Part shown: in pieces, positions 44,334 through 54,118 of the stretch
Layout: every line of letters begins with the position of its first letter
Position numbering within the stretch: position 1 is the first letter of the stretch
Origin: Skermanella aerolata KACC 11604
GTDB lineage: Bacteria > Pseudomonadota > Alphaproteobacteria > Azospirillales > Azospirillaceae
Reading direction: 5' to 3'
Assembly: GCF_000936425.1 (NCBI RefSeq)
Contig: NZ_AVFK01000038.1
Coordinates: forward strand, 1 to 59,981
Length of the DNA: 59,981 nucleotides
Translations under genes and position numbers: made by a program
Notes under the pieces: generated by a model
What the model was told of the DNA's origin: nothing
Databases searched by the model: none
Seen by the model: only the letters and a program-made list of their open reading frames with translations

Positions 44334-45158
44334 TCAGTGACCCATCAGGACGGGGACCGCCATGTGGAGCAGAACGTGCCGTGTGGAGCCGCCCAGCACC
44401 CACTCCTTCAGCCTGGAGTGCCCATACGCACCCATCACCACCAAATCGGCTGAATGCCGTGCGGCCGCAGCCAGAATGGCGGGGCCCGCATCCGCATCGT
44501 CGGTCCCGATCGGCTCAACGGCTACCGACACACCTCGAGCGGCAATCGCGGCACCCATGTCGAGCCGCGGCCAGCGCGTGATCGAAGGGTAGGAAACACG
44601 CTCCCTGCCCTGCAGGACCAGCACCTTTTCCGCGCGGTCGATAAAAGGCAGGGCTCCGTGCAGCGCCGCAGCGGCCTGCCGGCTTCCGTTCCAGGCAACG
44701 ACGATCGACCGGCCGATGTGGTCGAAATGGCCGGCATAAGGCACGATCAGGACCGGGCGGCCGCTCGACAGGACACAAGTCTCGGGCACGTCGAAACCGA
44801 TCTCATCGGCAACAAGATCAGTCTGTTCAACGATGGTCAGGTCGTGATACCGGGCAACCAGGCCCAGCACCTCGGCCGCGTCGCCTTCCGCAACCTGCCA
44901 GTCATAGGACACAGCCGCAGCCTCCGCCAGCGCGCGGAACCGGCGCTCGGCCGCAGCGGCGAGATCATAGGATTGTTCGATTCGCGCGGTGGAGGTAGCA
45001 CTCCCGCTGCGGAACAGGAGCCTCAGCATCGACACGTCCCGCAATGTCGCGAGGGCAGTGAGGCGGGCATCATGCACCTTGGCGACTGCCACGGCAGCCG
45101 ACTCGTGCGGAGATGACGACTCGCACGGCTTCACATGGACGAGGATGTTGCGGAACAT
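44334..45158 (-). CDS. Universal stress protein, tandem UspA domains
   Basis: This 274-residue protein has the UspA signature GAYGHSRLKEWVLGGSTRHVL in the second half and AWNGSRQAAAALHGA before it. An FNR-type box lies 55-68 bases before its start, a position suited to activation at low oxygen. It heads the row of CBS/Usp genes; the gap to the CBS-BON gene is 92 bases. Confidence 0.9.
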   Translation of the reverse strand: MFRNILVHVKPCESSSPHESAAVAVAKVHDARLTALATLRDVSMLRLLFRSGSATSTARIEQSYDLAAAAERRFRALAEAAAVSYDWQVAEGDAAEVLGLVARYHDLTIVEQTDLVADEIGFDVPETCVLSSGRPVLIVPYAGHFDHIGRSIVVAWNGSRQAAAALHGALPFIDRAEKVLVLQGRERVSYPSITRWPRLDMGAAIAARGVSVAVEPIGTDDADAGPAILAAAARHSADLVVMGAYGHSRLKEWVLGGSTRHVLLHMAVPVLMGH

Positions 45159-45212
45159 ACTGTTTTCCCTCCCCTCATTGGGTTTAGGGTACTCTCCCTA
45201 GATGCCTCCGGC

Positions 45213-45226
45213 ATGACATAAATCAA
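45213..45226 (-). promoter_or_regulatory. Candidate FNR/FixK-type box upstream of usp
   Basis: On the minus strand it reads TTGAT-TTAT-GTCAT, one mismatch from the consensus. Its centre is 61 bases before the usp start, the expected position for class II activation. Confidence 0.6.
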
Positions 45227-45520
45227 CCTTATCTCAGCCAGGCGAGCTCAGAAGCCGATCAGGCAAAAGGAAAACGTCCGGTCGAGCATGCGGCCTATCC
45301 GGCCCATCTCGCCATCGGGCAGTCCGGCCAGCGCCCGCTGCCGGTTATCGGCATGATCCGCCGGGATCCGCCGCCTTCGATCAAGCGCCAGCGCTCGCCG
45401 CCGGCGTCGAAGAATCGGCCGGATATGCGGATCGGCAGAACCGGGCGGCCTGAATTCTTCAATGCAGCACGATTCCTGGTGCTTTGTCTGAATCGGATCC
45501 CTGTAGTTGGTTTTCATTCT
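45227..45520. other. Intergenic region between usp and the TA module
   Basis: These 294 bases contain only degenerate frames (for example 45248-45517 on the minus strand) without ribosome sites; no gene supported. Confidence 0.45.
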
Positions 45521-45904
45521 TCAGAGCGGCGGGTGCAGCCGAGGATCGAGCGCGAACCCTGTAAGCTCCAGATGCGACGGAACCGACGAATATCAGGGTC
45601 AGCAGCGTTTCGGAACGTCTTTGGGATTGACAATGAACACGTCGCCCGGCTTGTCGATGGTGATGGCCGTCAGGACGAACGGCTCGATATCCAGCACCCC
45701 AAACCCCTTGTGGACCGCCACTTCCAGGATCGCCGTTGCTGGATCGATCGAGTAGTAGACTGCTCGGACGACGCTGACCCTCCACCGGCCGCCGCCGAAC
45801 TTGTACGATCCTTCACCGCTGTCCCATGTCTCGCGATATTCGTTCTGATCGAGCCGCCAGGCGACCAGCTCTCCGGAAACCAGGGTATTTTCCAGTGGCG
45901 TCAC
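45521..45904 (-). pseudogene. RES-family toxin, interrupted
   Basis: The frame starts at the ATG at 45904 (overlapping the antitoxin stop by four bases) and reads AWRLDQNEYRETWDSGEGSYKFGGGRWR, VYYSIDPATAILEVAVHKG, then DVFIVNPKDVPKRC and an in-frame TGA at 45599. The same frame continues after a second TGA into VPSHLELTGFALDPRLHPPL, the usual C-terminal end of RES proteins. RES toxins degrade NAD+. With two stops and a probable internal deletion, the toxin is most likely dead. Confidence 0.75.
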
Positions 45905-46374
45905 GTATAGACATCGTAGGCAAGGCGTCCCAGGAAGGTCTCGACCATCTCGATCCCCGGCGGCGTATCCAGGAGTTCGATCGGAACCTGGTTGTCAAGT
46001 CCCATGGCCGGCCGCTCGAGCCACCTTTCGGCTTCGTCCTGCGATCCAAAGACTTCCATGGCCTGGGTCAGTATCTCCGCCAGCTTCCAGGTCCGGCCGC
46101 CCTGCTCCGCGCTGAGCGGTTTTTCCGGCGCCGCCGAGCGCCGCTGGCAGGTGCGGACACTCATGCCGACCGCCTTCTCGATGTCGATTGGCTTGAGAAC
46201 GCGAAGATTCGTGACAAAGCTCTGCAGCGCGCGACCGGGCAGGCCCTTCCTGATCGCGTTGTGGGCATCGAGCGGCGTCAGGATGCGCTGGCTGAACACT
46301 TTCGATCCGCCGAGAAGATCGACGACCCGTTTGTACTGTCCGCCCGGCTCGTCCACGCTTTCATTCCTGGCCAT
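45901..46374 (-). CDS. Xre/MbcA/ParS-type antitoxin of a RES module
   Basis: This 157-residue protein has an N-terminal HTH-like region (KVFSQRILTPLDAHNAIRKGLPGRALQSF, SVRTCQRRSA) and the DUF2384 toxin-binding C-terminal domain (LAEILTQAMEVFGSQDEAERWLERPAMGLDNQVPIELLDTPPG, VETFLGRLAYDV). An AAGGAG site supports the start at 46374. It remains intact although its toxin partner is broken. Confidence 0.88.
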   Translation of the reverse strand: MARNESVDEPGGQYKRVVDLLGGSKVFSQRILTPLDAHNAIRKGLPGRALQSFVTNLRVLKPIDIEKAVGMSVRTCQRRSAAPEKPLSAEQGGRTWKLAEILTQAMEVFGSQDEAERWLERPAMGLDNQVPIELLDTPPGIEMVETFLGRLAYDVYT

Positions 46375-46700
46375 CTCCGACTCCTTGTTGTCAAGTATCG
46401 CAGTCAAACTGACCCATGTCGCAGGGGATCCAAGGGCAACCGCACGGGATGCAAACCTCCGCGTTCCCCATGTCTTTAGAGACCCTCGTCAGAGACAAGT
46501 GGGATATTTTTTGGTGGCGTCGTAAAGGTCTCTTGAGACTTAGCAGCAGGCAAGGCAGCGGTGCGTCAACTTCTTCATGATGCATTTTGTGCCCCATGAA
46601 CCGGCTGATTTGACCTCGATCAAGCCTCTTACCGAATAAAGAGCTATTCTCGTCCTCCAAAAAATGCAGAAAACCCAAGGGTGAGAACGGAGAAGAGGCC
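46375..46700. other. Intergenic region with divergent promoters
   Basis: These 326 bases hold the antitoxin promoter leftward and the hemerythrin promoter rightward, the latter with an FNR-type box at 46610-46623. No gene is supported. Confidence 0.6.
46610..46623 (+). promoter_or_regulatory. FNR/DNR-type box upstream of the hemerythrin gene
   Basis: TTGAC-CTCG-ATCAA fully matches the anaerobic consensus and has the same half sites as the norE/SDR box. It is centred about 84 bases before the ATG at 46701. Confidence 0.72.
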
Positions 46701-47252
46701 ATGACAGACATCATGTTCATGCTCGCCAATGATCATCGCAACATGACGAAAATTCTCGACGCTTTGCGGAGACAGATCAGCTTGATGGATCACGAGGGAT
46801 CGCCGAACCACCACCACATCCGGAGCATCCTGGTATACATCCTCGATTATCCGACTCAGGTACATCATCCTGTAGAGGATCTTGTATATGGTGAACTGAA
46901 GATCCGTGATCCTGCCATCGCCCGAAATCTCGATGGCATTGAACAGGATCATGCGGAACTTGAGAAGCAGACACGGCAGTTTGCCCAGGCAATTGACCGC
47001 GCGCTTCAGGGCGAGGAGTTGCCGCTTCAGTGGCTTGTACATATGGGACAGAATATGATCGACCGGCAGCGATGCCATATGGCTGCTGAGGAAACGACTC
47101 TTTTCCCGGCAGCCCGGAGCAGCCTCACACCCACCGACTGGGCCAATATTGCCCTGGTGTTAGGCGCCCCTGACGATCCGCTGTTCGGCCCGCGGACCCG
47201 GGAGTTCTTCCGGTGTCTCCACCAGGATATCATGATATCGGAAGCCGTTTGA
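46701..47252 (+). CDS. Hemerythrin-like (HHE) diiron protein
   Basis: This 183-residue four-helix-bundle protein has the HHE metal ligands: His12, HHPVED (His55/56, Glu59), DHAELE (His84), and HMAAEETTLFP (His126, Glu130/131). GGAGAACGGAGAAG precedes the ATG. Related single-domain proteins bind O2 or NO or repair iron-sulfur clusters after nitrosative stress (YtfE/NorA group). The FNR-type box and nearby nos genes favour NO protection. Exact subgroup uncertain. Confidence 0.88.
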   Translation: MTDIMFMLANDHRNMTKILDALRRQISLMDHEGSPNHHHIRSILVYILDYPTQVHHPVEDLVYGELKIRDPAIARNLDGIEQDHAELEKQTRQFAQAIDRALQGEELPLQWLVHMGQNMIDRQRCHMAAEETTLFPAARSSLTPTDWANIALVLGAPDDPLFGPRTREFFRCLHQDIMISEAV

Positions 47253-47386
47253 TCCCACAGCGCCATGCGATGGATCTGAGGCGCCCATACCCCTGCCCAC
47301 GCATTCTAAGGCGGCATCACGCTCCAGAACAATCCAGATTTTACGCATTTCACTGTAGCCGCCGGTAGACAGAAGGTCGGCAATGA

Positions 47387-48397
47387 TCAGGAGGCACTGC
47401 GATCTCCTTTGTGGGTCTGCGTTTTACCGTCAGGGTAGGTGAGCAGTGCAACCGATCCCGCCGTGTCACGGAGAACTCTGTCAGCCCCCGCTATGGGCAT
47501 CAGGGTCAGTGCGGTCGATAATGCATCGGCCGTGGTGGCATCGCGCGCGACGACGGAAACGCTGGCATACCGCGCAGCACTGATCCCGGTAGCGGGGTCA
47601 AGAAGATGATGAAATCGGCCGGAGGCATCAAACTGGAAGCCGGAAGCCGCCGAGGTGGCAACCGCCCGGTCTGCCACCTCAAGCGTGCGTGCAATCCGGT
47701 CAGGCACCCAGGGATCTGCCAGGCCGACCCTCCATGCCTGTCCACTGGGGTGAGTGCCAAGCGCCCGGATCTCGCCGAGGTCGGCCAGCACGCTGTCGCA
47801 TCCGCCCGACCGCAGGATTTCAGCAATGCGATCGGTAATGAAACCCTGGGCGATGCCATTGAGCGTGACCGCCATGCCTTTTTTCGCGAAGGTTACGTGG
47901 TCCGCATCGAGCAGTAATTCGTCATATCCGACCAGATCGAGGGCGCGCTCCACAGCATCCCGGTCAGGGCCTGCGGCAGGTGAATCTGTCCTGGAGAAAT
48001 GGTCGGCATAGAGCCGCCACAGCGGCTGAACCGTGACATCGAAGGCGCCACCGGTCAGCCGGCTGAACCAGATGCATTCGCTCAGCAGCACCACCAGATC
48101 CGACGGTGGGCCGTCCAGGTATCCGTCACGGTTCAGCCTGCACAGTGCCGAGTCCGGACGGTAAAGACTGAAGATGTTTTCCAGTCGGCCGAGCTCGGAG
48201 ACGCATCGCTCAATCAGCTGGTCGGCAGTGCCTGGGTCCGGGTGGTGGACCGCGATCGACGCCGGCCCGCCGAGTGCGGCACCGCTCCAGCGACGCAGCA
48301 GAGGAGATGCTGCTGATAGCGGCAAAGGCATCAGGCCCAGTGAGGTGACGCCTGCGGACAGGCTGAGAAACCGGCGGCGCGAGAGGTTCTGTCCCAT
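47387..48397 (-). CDS. nosX: NosX, ApbE-family FMN transferase
   Basis: This 336-residue protein has a Tat leader (SRRRFLSLSAG) and ApbE motifs SLYRPDSALCRLNRDG, AFDVTVQPLWRLYADH, AVTLNGIAQGFITDRI, VLADLGEIRALG and TTADALSTALTL. NosX loads FMN onto the periplasmic domain of NosR. It is the last gene of the nos operon, 15 bases after nosL. The start at 48397 has GGAG at a good distance; 48406 does not. It is a clear paralogue of NirX at 7885-8889. Confidence 0.93.
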   Translation of the reverse strand: MGQNLSRRRFLSLSAGVTSLGLMPLPLSAASPLLRRWSGAALGGPASIAVHHPDPGTADQLIERCVSELGRLENIFSLYRPDSALCRLNRDGYLDGPPSDLVVLLSECIWFSRLTGGAFDVTVQPLWRLYADHFSRTDSPAAGPDRDAVERALDLVGYDELLLDADHVTFAKKGMAVTLNGIAQGFITDRIAEILRSGGCDSVLADLGEIRALGTHPSGQAWRVGLADPWVPDRIARTLEVADRAVATSAASGFQFDASGRFHHLLDPATGISAARYASVSVVARDATTADALSTALTLMPIAGADRVLRDTAGSVALLTYPDGKTQTHKGDRSAS

Positions 48398-48412
48398 CAG
48401 CAGCATCTCCGT

Positions 48413-48949
48413 TCAATGACTCGAATGATCCGAGCCGCCCAGCACATAGCTCTCGGGCACCGCGTCGAAGGCGACGACCTCGCCACCATGAGCTTCGGCA
48501 AACTGCCGGGCGGCCTGTTCCTCGCCGAAGGGAACCGCCTCGTCGCCGCCCATGCCGCCCTTCCTGGTGCTGCCGATCACGTACCAGGCGCGGCGCGCAT
48601 CGACCCAGGCTCCACGTTCGGGATGGTCCCAGTTCTTCACCTTTGCCATATCCGTCACGTAGATTGCGGCGATGTCCTTTGGTTCCTCAGGCAGCCTGGT
48701 GAAGGCGATGGCATCACGGGCGGAAGAAAACCAGACCGCCTCGTCCCGGCTTTGCAGGATTACCTGCCCCTTGGGGCCAGGGTGCTCGACGAGCGCCATC
48801 CCGCAGTAGTGTCCTATCGCCTCATCCGTCACCTCGTGCGGAGCCGGGGGAGCCGACGCCTGCTGTTCCTCCCCGCAGGCGGCGAGCAACAGGAGCACCG
48901 CTCCCAGGATGGCCGATACCAGGATGGTTGGTCCAGGACGACCCATCAT
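48413..48949 (-). CDS. nosL: NosL, copper-binding lipoprotein
   Basis: This 178-residue protein has a lipoprotein signal with Cys25 in LLLAACGEE, and the Cu(I) motif HYCGMAL (Cys49, Met51). NosL delivers copper to NosD/NosZ during CuZ assembly in the periplasm. The C-terminal His-rich end (GSDHSSH) may add metal affinity. It overlaps nosY by four bases. Confidence 0.93.
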   Translation of the reverse strand: MMGRPGPTILVSAILGAVLLLLAACGEEQQASAPPAPHEVTDEAIGHYCGMALVEHPGPKGQVILQSRDEAVWFSSARDAIAFTRLPEEPKDIAAIYVTDMAKVKNWDHPERGAWVDARRAWYVIGSTRKGGMGGDEAVPFGEEQAARQFAEAHGGEVVAFDAVPESYVLGGSDHSSH

Positions 48950-49776
48950 ACCTGCCTCCTTTGAAATATCATTGCCGCCAGGGTCAGCGGCACGGCGATC
49001 CAGGCGGCCAGCGCAGTCAGCAGGAGTGCCGGCGGCAGGCGCAGGGTCTCGGCCAGACCGGCCATGCCCGCGAAGACGCTGACATTGGCGAAACCAGTCA
49101 GATTGAACAGGCGGTAGGCATCCGCCGGGTTCAGCAGCAGCAGCAAGTTGACGACTTCCGGAGTCAGTGTCCTTCCCTGATCGGCAACCAGAGCACCCAG
49201 AAGAGCCATGTCGTAGAGCAGGACGAAAGCCAGCCAGACGCCAACGGCGAGCCCCGCCGCCGTGCCGCGGTTGCCGACCGCGGCGCTGATCAGGTATCCG
49301 AGTGCTACGAACGCGGCGCCGAGCAGGACGGAGGATCCGATCATGGCAACGAACGGCCGCCAGACGGCGAACCCGTTGCCGTTCCCCGCCGCCGCCAAGG
49401 CGATGCCGGCGGCCCCGTAGCCGAGCACAGTAGCGAAGGCGAGAATCGACACGTGCCCCAGGAACTTGCCAATGATGATCTGCAGGCGGGAAACCGGATA
49501 TGTCAGCAGCAGCATCATGGTGCCGCGTTCGAATTCGCCGACAAGCGCATCGAAGGACAGCAGCAGGGCTATCAGCGGTAGCAGGAAGATTGTCAGACTG
49601 GACAGGCTGACGATGGTCACCTCGACCGGCCCGACGCCCACATTGCCTGTTGGCGCGCTGCCGAGGAAGGACAGGGTCAGTGCCAGAGCCGCCATCAGCA
49701 CCGTGATCGCCAGGACCCAGCGATTGCGCAGGCCGTCACGGATCTCCCGCCCGGCAAGGGTAAGGATGTGCCTCAT
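48946..49776 (-). CDS. nosY: NosY, ABC transporter permease
   Basis: This 276-residue protein has six membrane helices and ABC-2 type permease features (EIRDGLRNRWVLAITVLM, DALVGEFERGTMMLLLTYPVSR). With NosF and NosD it forms the complex for CuZ maturation. It overlaps nosF by four bases. Confidence 0.94.
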   Translation of the reverse strand: MRHILTLAGREIRDGLRNRWVLAITVLMAALALTLSFLGSAPTGNVGVGPVEVTIVSLSSLTIFLLPLIALLLSFDALVGEFERGTMMLLLTYPVSRLQIIIGKFLGHVSILAFATVLGYGAAGIALAAAGNGNGFAVWRPFVAMIGSSVLLGAAFVALGYLISAAVGNRGTAAGLAVGVWLAFVLLYDMALLGALVADQGRTLTPEVVNLLLLLNPADAYRLFNLTGFANVSVFAGMAGLAETLRLPPALLLTALAAWIAVPLTLAAMIFQRRQV

Positions 49777-50723
49777 CCCGCGCGCTCTCCATCAAGGAAC
49801 CGCGCATACAATTCATCGAGTGTCGGTGGAAAAATTTCGATGTCGCGCACAGTTGGCCCGAAGGCCGCGGCCCGCCGAACGACCTCCATCTTGCTGTCGT
49901 CGCCGCAGGTGAGATCCACGGTGAATCCATTCATTTCTGCACCAGTGATCGCGCCGTTTATAATTGAGACGTTAAGGACAGTGCCATCAAGGTGCTGGAC
50001 CAGGTTTTCGGCGCGACTCTCAACCGAGATTCGCATGCGCACCGGCAAGCGTGCGATGGAGCGGAGCTTCTCGATTGTACCGAGCGCTATCAGGCGTCCC
50101 CGGTCCATGATCGCCACCCGATCGGTCTGTCCTTCGATCTCGGTCAGGGCATGGGAGGACAGCAGCACGGTGGCCCCGGCATCGCGTAGTTCCGATATGA
50201 TGGCGTAGAAGCTTTGCCGCAGCTGCGGATCGAGCCCGGTCGTCGGCTCGTCAAGCAGCAGCACGCGGGGTGAGCCGAGCAGTGCCTGGGCCAAGCCGAG
50301 ACGCTGACGCATACCCTTGGAATAGGTCCCGACGCGCTGCCCCGCCGCGTCCGAGAGGCCGACACGCGCGAGCAGATCACGCCCTTCGGCTTTCGGAACC
50401 CCCTTCAGCCTGGCAAAGAAGGTGATCACTTCGGCCCCAGTCATCGACGCGTTGAAGGCGATGGTTTCGGGCAGGAAGCCGACGCCGTTGCGGGAGCGCA
50501 CCGCGGCCGACGCCACGGGATCCTCGCCCAGCACGCGCACGGTTCCGGCCGAGGGACGGATCAGACCGAGCATCAGCTTCATTAATGTGGTCTTTCCGGC
50601 ACCGTTGTGGCCGACCAGAGCCACGCTTTCACTCGCATTCAGTTGAAGATCGACACCGCGCACCGCCACCTGCGAGCCATAGCGCTTCTCGATGTTGATC
50701 AAATCGATCGACGGGTCAGTCAT
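49773..50723 (-). CDS. nosF: NosF, ABC transporter ATPase
   Basis: This 316-residue protein has Walker A GHNGAGKTT (residues 38-46), the signature YSKGMRQRLGLAQALL and Walker B VLLLDEPTTGLD. The start at 50723 (MTDPSIDL) overlaps the nosD stop; a longer frame starting within nosD is not supported. It powers the NosDFY complex from the cytoplasm. Confidence 0.94.
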   Translation of the reverse strand: MTDPSIDLINIEKRYGSQVAVRGVDLQLNASESVALVGHNGAGKTTLMKLMLGLIRPSAGTVRVLGEDPVASAAVRSRNGVGFLPETIAFNASMTGAEVITFFARLKGVPKAEGRDLLARVGLSDAAGQRVGTYSKGMRQRLGLAQALLGSPRVLLLDEPTTGLDPQLRQSFYAIISELRDAGATVLLSSHALTEIEGQTDRVAIMDRGRLIALGTIEKLRSIARLPVRMRISVESRAENLVQHLDGTVLNVSIINGAITGAEMNGFTVDLTCGDDSKMEVVRRAAAFGPTVRDIEIFPPTLDELYARFLDGERAG

Positions 50724-52165
50724 CAGTCTGCCTCCGCGCTGTGGAACGACAGGCTCAGCCAGGCTGGAAGTTCCGGCAGAACAGGGCGCGGTGTCGGAGG
50801 CCTGATCAGGGGGCGGGTATCGACGACACCCCCGGGAGTGAGGGCCGGAAACTGCTTCTGAGCCCAGCGAATGACCTGGATGCCGGGGCTGTTGAGCAGC
50901 AGCTTGGCCGCCGGATACGTCCACACAATCCGGTCGATGATGTCGTTGGGTCGGTAAGCCTCATCCGCGATGCCGTCACCGCTCAGGTCGAACGAGGCGT
51001 TGTCGCTCCAGTAATTTCCCCGCCCGCCGGATGACCAGTCGAGAGAACGCGTTCCAACGTATTTGACCTGGGTGCGACTACTGACAAAGGCATTGCCGGA
51101 AAGCTGGTTACGCTCCGAACCCGCCGTGAAATGGATGCCGACCGCGCAGTCCTCGAACCAGTTGCCTCGAAAGACGTTTCGATTGGCGTTGTAGATAAAG
51201 ACGCATTTCCCCGTCCCCGCTTCCGCATCGCCCGCTTCTGATTCGTCGCGCGGAACATGATCCTCCGCATCGGCGCCACCGCCCGCTGCCGCACTCAATT
51301 CTGCCGGCGATGCTTCCGGCGGAACCTGCAGAGAGGCTTCCGGTAATCGGCCGAAGACGACATTGTCCTCAATCCGCGCATTGTTCGCGAAGTTGAACAG
51401 CAGGCCGTGGTCGCGGCTGCCAACCGACCAGTTGCCGCGGATTACGAGGCGGTCCGAGAACATGATGGCCAGTGCGGCATGACTGCCGATCGACACGTTA
51501 CCGGACACCTCGCTGTCGTTTGTGTACATGTAGTGGACAGCAAAACGAACGCCTTCGAACCAATTCCCCTGGAACAGGTTGCGCCGGCTGGTGATGACAA
51601 AGATGCCGTCACGCCCATAGAGAATGCGGTTGCCCAGAACCTTCGCACCGGGCGCGTTCCAGACCGAAACGCCATTGCCGGCCTCTGCGGTTCGAACATC
51701 GCGCAAGCCGATGATCAGGTTGCGCTCAACCACAGAGTCCGGCGCTCCGTGCAGGTAGACGCCATAAAGATTGTTCTCAATGCGGTTTGCCGCGACCACC
51801 GCCCGCGCAGCCGTCCGCTCGACGAAAATGCCGGCGTCCATGGCCTCGAGGTCGCGCCCGGAGCCACGGACCTCGAGGCCATGGACGGCAGCCTTGGCTG
51901 CCAGGATCGTGACCACGCTGCCGGTACCATTTCCCTGGATCACCGCGCCCGGCATGCCCTGCAGGGTGATGCGCTTGTCAAGCCTGACCGGCCCGGCATG
52001 AATGCCGGGTTGCAGGATCAGGACATCGCCCTCGGCCGCCGCCGCGACCGCGTCCTGAAGATTGACATCGGGCCGCACTGTCCGCTCAGCCGCCTGGGCA
52101 GGCCCGGCCGCGGCAAGAGCAACGGCGAAACCGACCCAGGCCCATCTGACGATCTTAACGATCAT
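50723..52165 (-). CDS. nosD: NosD, periplasmic CuZ maturation protein
   Basis: This 480-residue protein has a signal peptide (to about residue 26) and a right-handed beta-helix of repeated N(x)I/V motifs ([42 protein letters not shown]). An unusual low-complexity Pro/Ala/Glu/Asp insertion spans about residues 275-319 and breaks the repeat region; most NosD proteins are shorter there. It overlaps nosZ by four bases. Confidence 0.94.
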   Translation of the reverse strand: MIVKIVRWAWVGFAVALAAAGPAQAAERTVRPDVNLQDAVAAAAEGDVLILQPGIHAGPVRLDKRITLQGMPGAVIQGNGTGSVVTILAAKAAVHGLEVRGSGRDLEAMDAGIFVERTAARAVVAANRIENNLYGVYLHGAPDSVVERNLIIGLRDVRTAEAGNGVSVWNAPGAKVLGNRILYGRDGIFVITSRRNLFQGNWFEGVRFAVHYMYTNDSEVSGNVSIGSHAALAIMFSDRLVIRGNWSVGSRDHGLLFNFANNARIEDNVVFGRLPEASLQVPPEASPAELSAAAGGGADAEDHVPRDESEAGDAEAGTGKCVFIYNANRNVFRGNWFEDCAVGIHFTAGSERNQLSGNAFVSSRTQVKYVGTRSLDWSSGGRGNYWSDNASFDLSGDGIADEAYRPNDIIDRIVWTYPAAKLLLNSPGIQVIRWAQKQFPALTPGGVVDTRPLIRPPTPRPVLPELPAWLSLSFHSAEAD

Positions 52166-54114
52166 GTTGACCGCGGTTCGACAAGCAGGCGGCCGCGCAT
52201 TTCCATGTGCATGGCGTGGCAGAACCAGGTGCAGAAATACCAGTGGACCCCCGGGCGCTGGGCGACAAAGGTGACCGACGCCGTCGCCTGGGGTGCTATC
52301 TCCATGTTGATGCCGTAGTTGATCAGGCAGAACCCGTGGGTGAGATCCTCCACCTCATCCATGTTGGTGATAAAGATCGTCACCTCGTCGCCCTGCTTGA
52401 CCTCGATCTTCTCCATGCTGAACGCGGGCGCCACCGAGTGCATGTAGACCCGCACCTTGTTGCCGTCGCGCACGATCTCATTGGCGTATTCCAGCTCAAT
52501 GCCATCCTTCTTGGCCTGGCTCCGGGCATCCTCCCAGAACGCGTCGTTGCGATCCCAGATGTGGATCGGGTTGATCTTGGATGCGTGCACGATCGTGGCG
52601 TCGTGGGGTTCGGCAAAGCTGGGGCTGTCGTGAACGAGGCGCATCTGCTCGCCGGAGATGTCGATCAGCTGATCGCATTCCGGCTTCAGGGGGCCGACAT
52701 TGATGAAGCGGTCTTTGGAGAACTTGTTCAGGGACAGCAGCCACTTGCCATCGGCTTCCTTGGTCTGGCCCATCGAGGTGTGGTTGTGGCCGGGCTGGTA
52801 GTGGACGTCGATCTTCTGGACGATCGGATCGACCTTCTCGCCCTTGTAGGCGCGGATTGCCTTATCGATGTTCCATTTCACCACCTGGCTGTCGATGAAC
52901 AGAGTCGTGAAGGCGTTGCCCTTGCCGTCATAGGCGGTGTGCAGAGGCCCGAGACCCAGTTCCGGCTCGGCGACGACGCAGGCGCGCGGATCGATTTTGT
53001 CCTCGAACAGAGCATCGAACTGGCGGACGTCCAACACCGTTGCGGTCGGGGCCAGCTTCCCATTGACCACAACGTGAATGCCGTCTGGCGCCGTGTTGAT
53101 GCCATGCGGGCTGTTCGAGATCGGGATGTATCGGGTGTAGCGCGATCCGTGCCGACCATCAATCACCGGCACGCCGTTGATTTCCTGGAAATCCTTGTTG
53201 CGGACGGCCTCCTCGATCCGGGCCAGGTTGAAGACCACCGTCCAGTCCTGCTCTTTCGCCATCATGTCGGCGAGCGTCATGCCCTTTTCAGAGTTGTAGC
53301 AGGTTGAGAAGGCGTACTTGCCCTGATAATCCGCATCGGTGTTGTCGAGGTTGCCATCGACCATCACCTGCCAGGCGACCTTCATGGTATCACCATCGAC
53401 CGCCGAGAAGATCGACCAGTACTTGTCCGGCTCGTCCAGGATCTTGCCGTCGTTGGGGAGCGGCACCTCGTATTCGCCATTGCAGAAGATGTAGCCGGTG
53501 CGCGGAAACTTCTGCACCCGCATGCCATGAACCGTGTTCTGATTGGGCAACTCGATGATCTTGTCACAGCGCATGACATCCAGACGGATCCGGGCGACGC
53601 GGGTGTTGGCTTTGTCGTTGACGAAGAGGTACCGGCCGTCATAGGTGCCGTCGGTGAACGACAGGTGCGGATGGTGGGTATCGCCGTTCGTGTAAATGCC
53701 TCCCTTGTCCGCAAGAAACTCCCGGGACTCCGGACGAAGCCCTTCGGTCAGGATCCTGCGGCTTTCATTGGTCTGTCCCCACCCGGTGGCGCTGCACCGG
53801 TTGAACACCGGGATGCGCGTCATCTCGCGCAGGGACGGCAGGCCGAAAACCCGGATCTCGCCGCTTTGGCCGCCGCTGAAGAACGCGTAGTAATCGTCGA
53901 GCTGACCGGGTTCCAGGTGCGAGGTGGCGGCGCCCTGCTCCGCGGCGGCGGCGGGCATCGGCGCCAGGATGGACTGGCCAATCAGGGTTGCCGCCGTACC
54001 GCCTCCAACGCCGGTCAAACCCGCCAGGGTTGCCAGCTTCGCGGTGCCGCCGAGCAGCTCGCGGCGATCGATCGACATTGCCTTCTCGACAGCTTTCTTC
54101 GTTTCATCGGACAT
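52162..54114 (-). CDS. nosZ: Nitrous oxide reductase, clade I
   Basis: NosZ reduces N2O to N2 in the periplasm. The 650-residue precursor has a Tat leader ([19 protein letters not shown]), a CuZ propeller ([41 protein letters not shown]) and a C-terminal cupredoxin with the CuA ligands in [10 protein letters not shown] (Cys628, Cys632, His636/Met637 region). The Tat leader and nosR-first operon indicate clade I. The start at 54114 fits with a GAAGGAATGAG site; the longer frame is a leader inside nosR. It is complete. Confidence 0.97.
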   Translation of the reverse strand: MSDETKKAVEKAMSIDRRELLGGTAKLATLAGLTGVGGGTAATLIGQSILAPMPAAAAEQGAATSHLEPGQLDDYYAFFSGGQSGEIRVFGLPSLREMTRIPVFNRCSATGWGQTNESRRILTEGLRPESREFLADKGGIYTNGDTHHPHLSFTDGTYDGRYLFVNDKANTRVARIRLDVMRCDKIIELPNQNTVHGMRVQKFPRTGYIFCNGEYEVPLPNDGKILDEPDKYWSIFSAVDGDTMKVAWQVMVDGNLDNTDADYQGKYAFSTCYNSEKGMTLADMMAKEQDWTVVFNLARIEEAVRNKDFQEINGVPVIDGRHGSRYTRYIPISNSPHGINTAPDGIHVVVNGKLAPTATVLDVRQFDALFEDKIDPRACVVAEPELGLGPLHTAYDGKGNAFTTLFIDSQVVKWNIDKAIRAYKGEKVDPIVQKIDVHYQPGHNHTSMGQTKEADGKWLLSLNKFSKDRFINVGPLKPECDQLIDISGEQMRLVHDSPSFAEPHDATIVHASKINPIHIWDRNDAFWEDARSQAKKDGIELEYANEIVRDGNKVRVYMHSVAPAFSMEKIEVKQGDEVTIFITNMDEVEDLTHGFCLINYGINMEIAPQATASVTFVAQRPGVHWYFCTWFCHAMHMEMRGRLLVEPRST

Positions 54115-54118
54115 TTTC

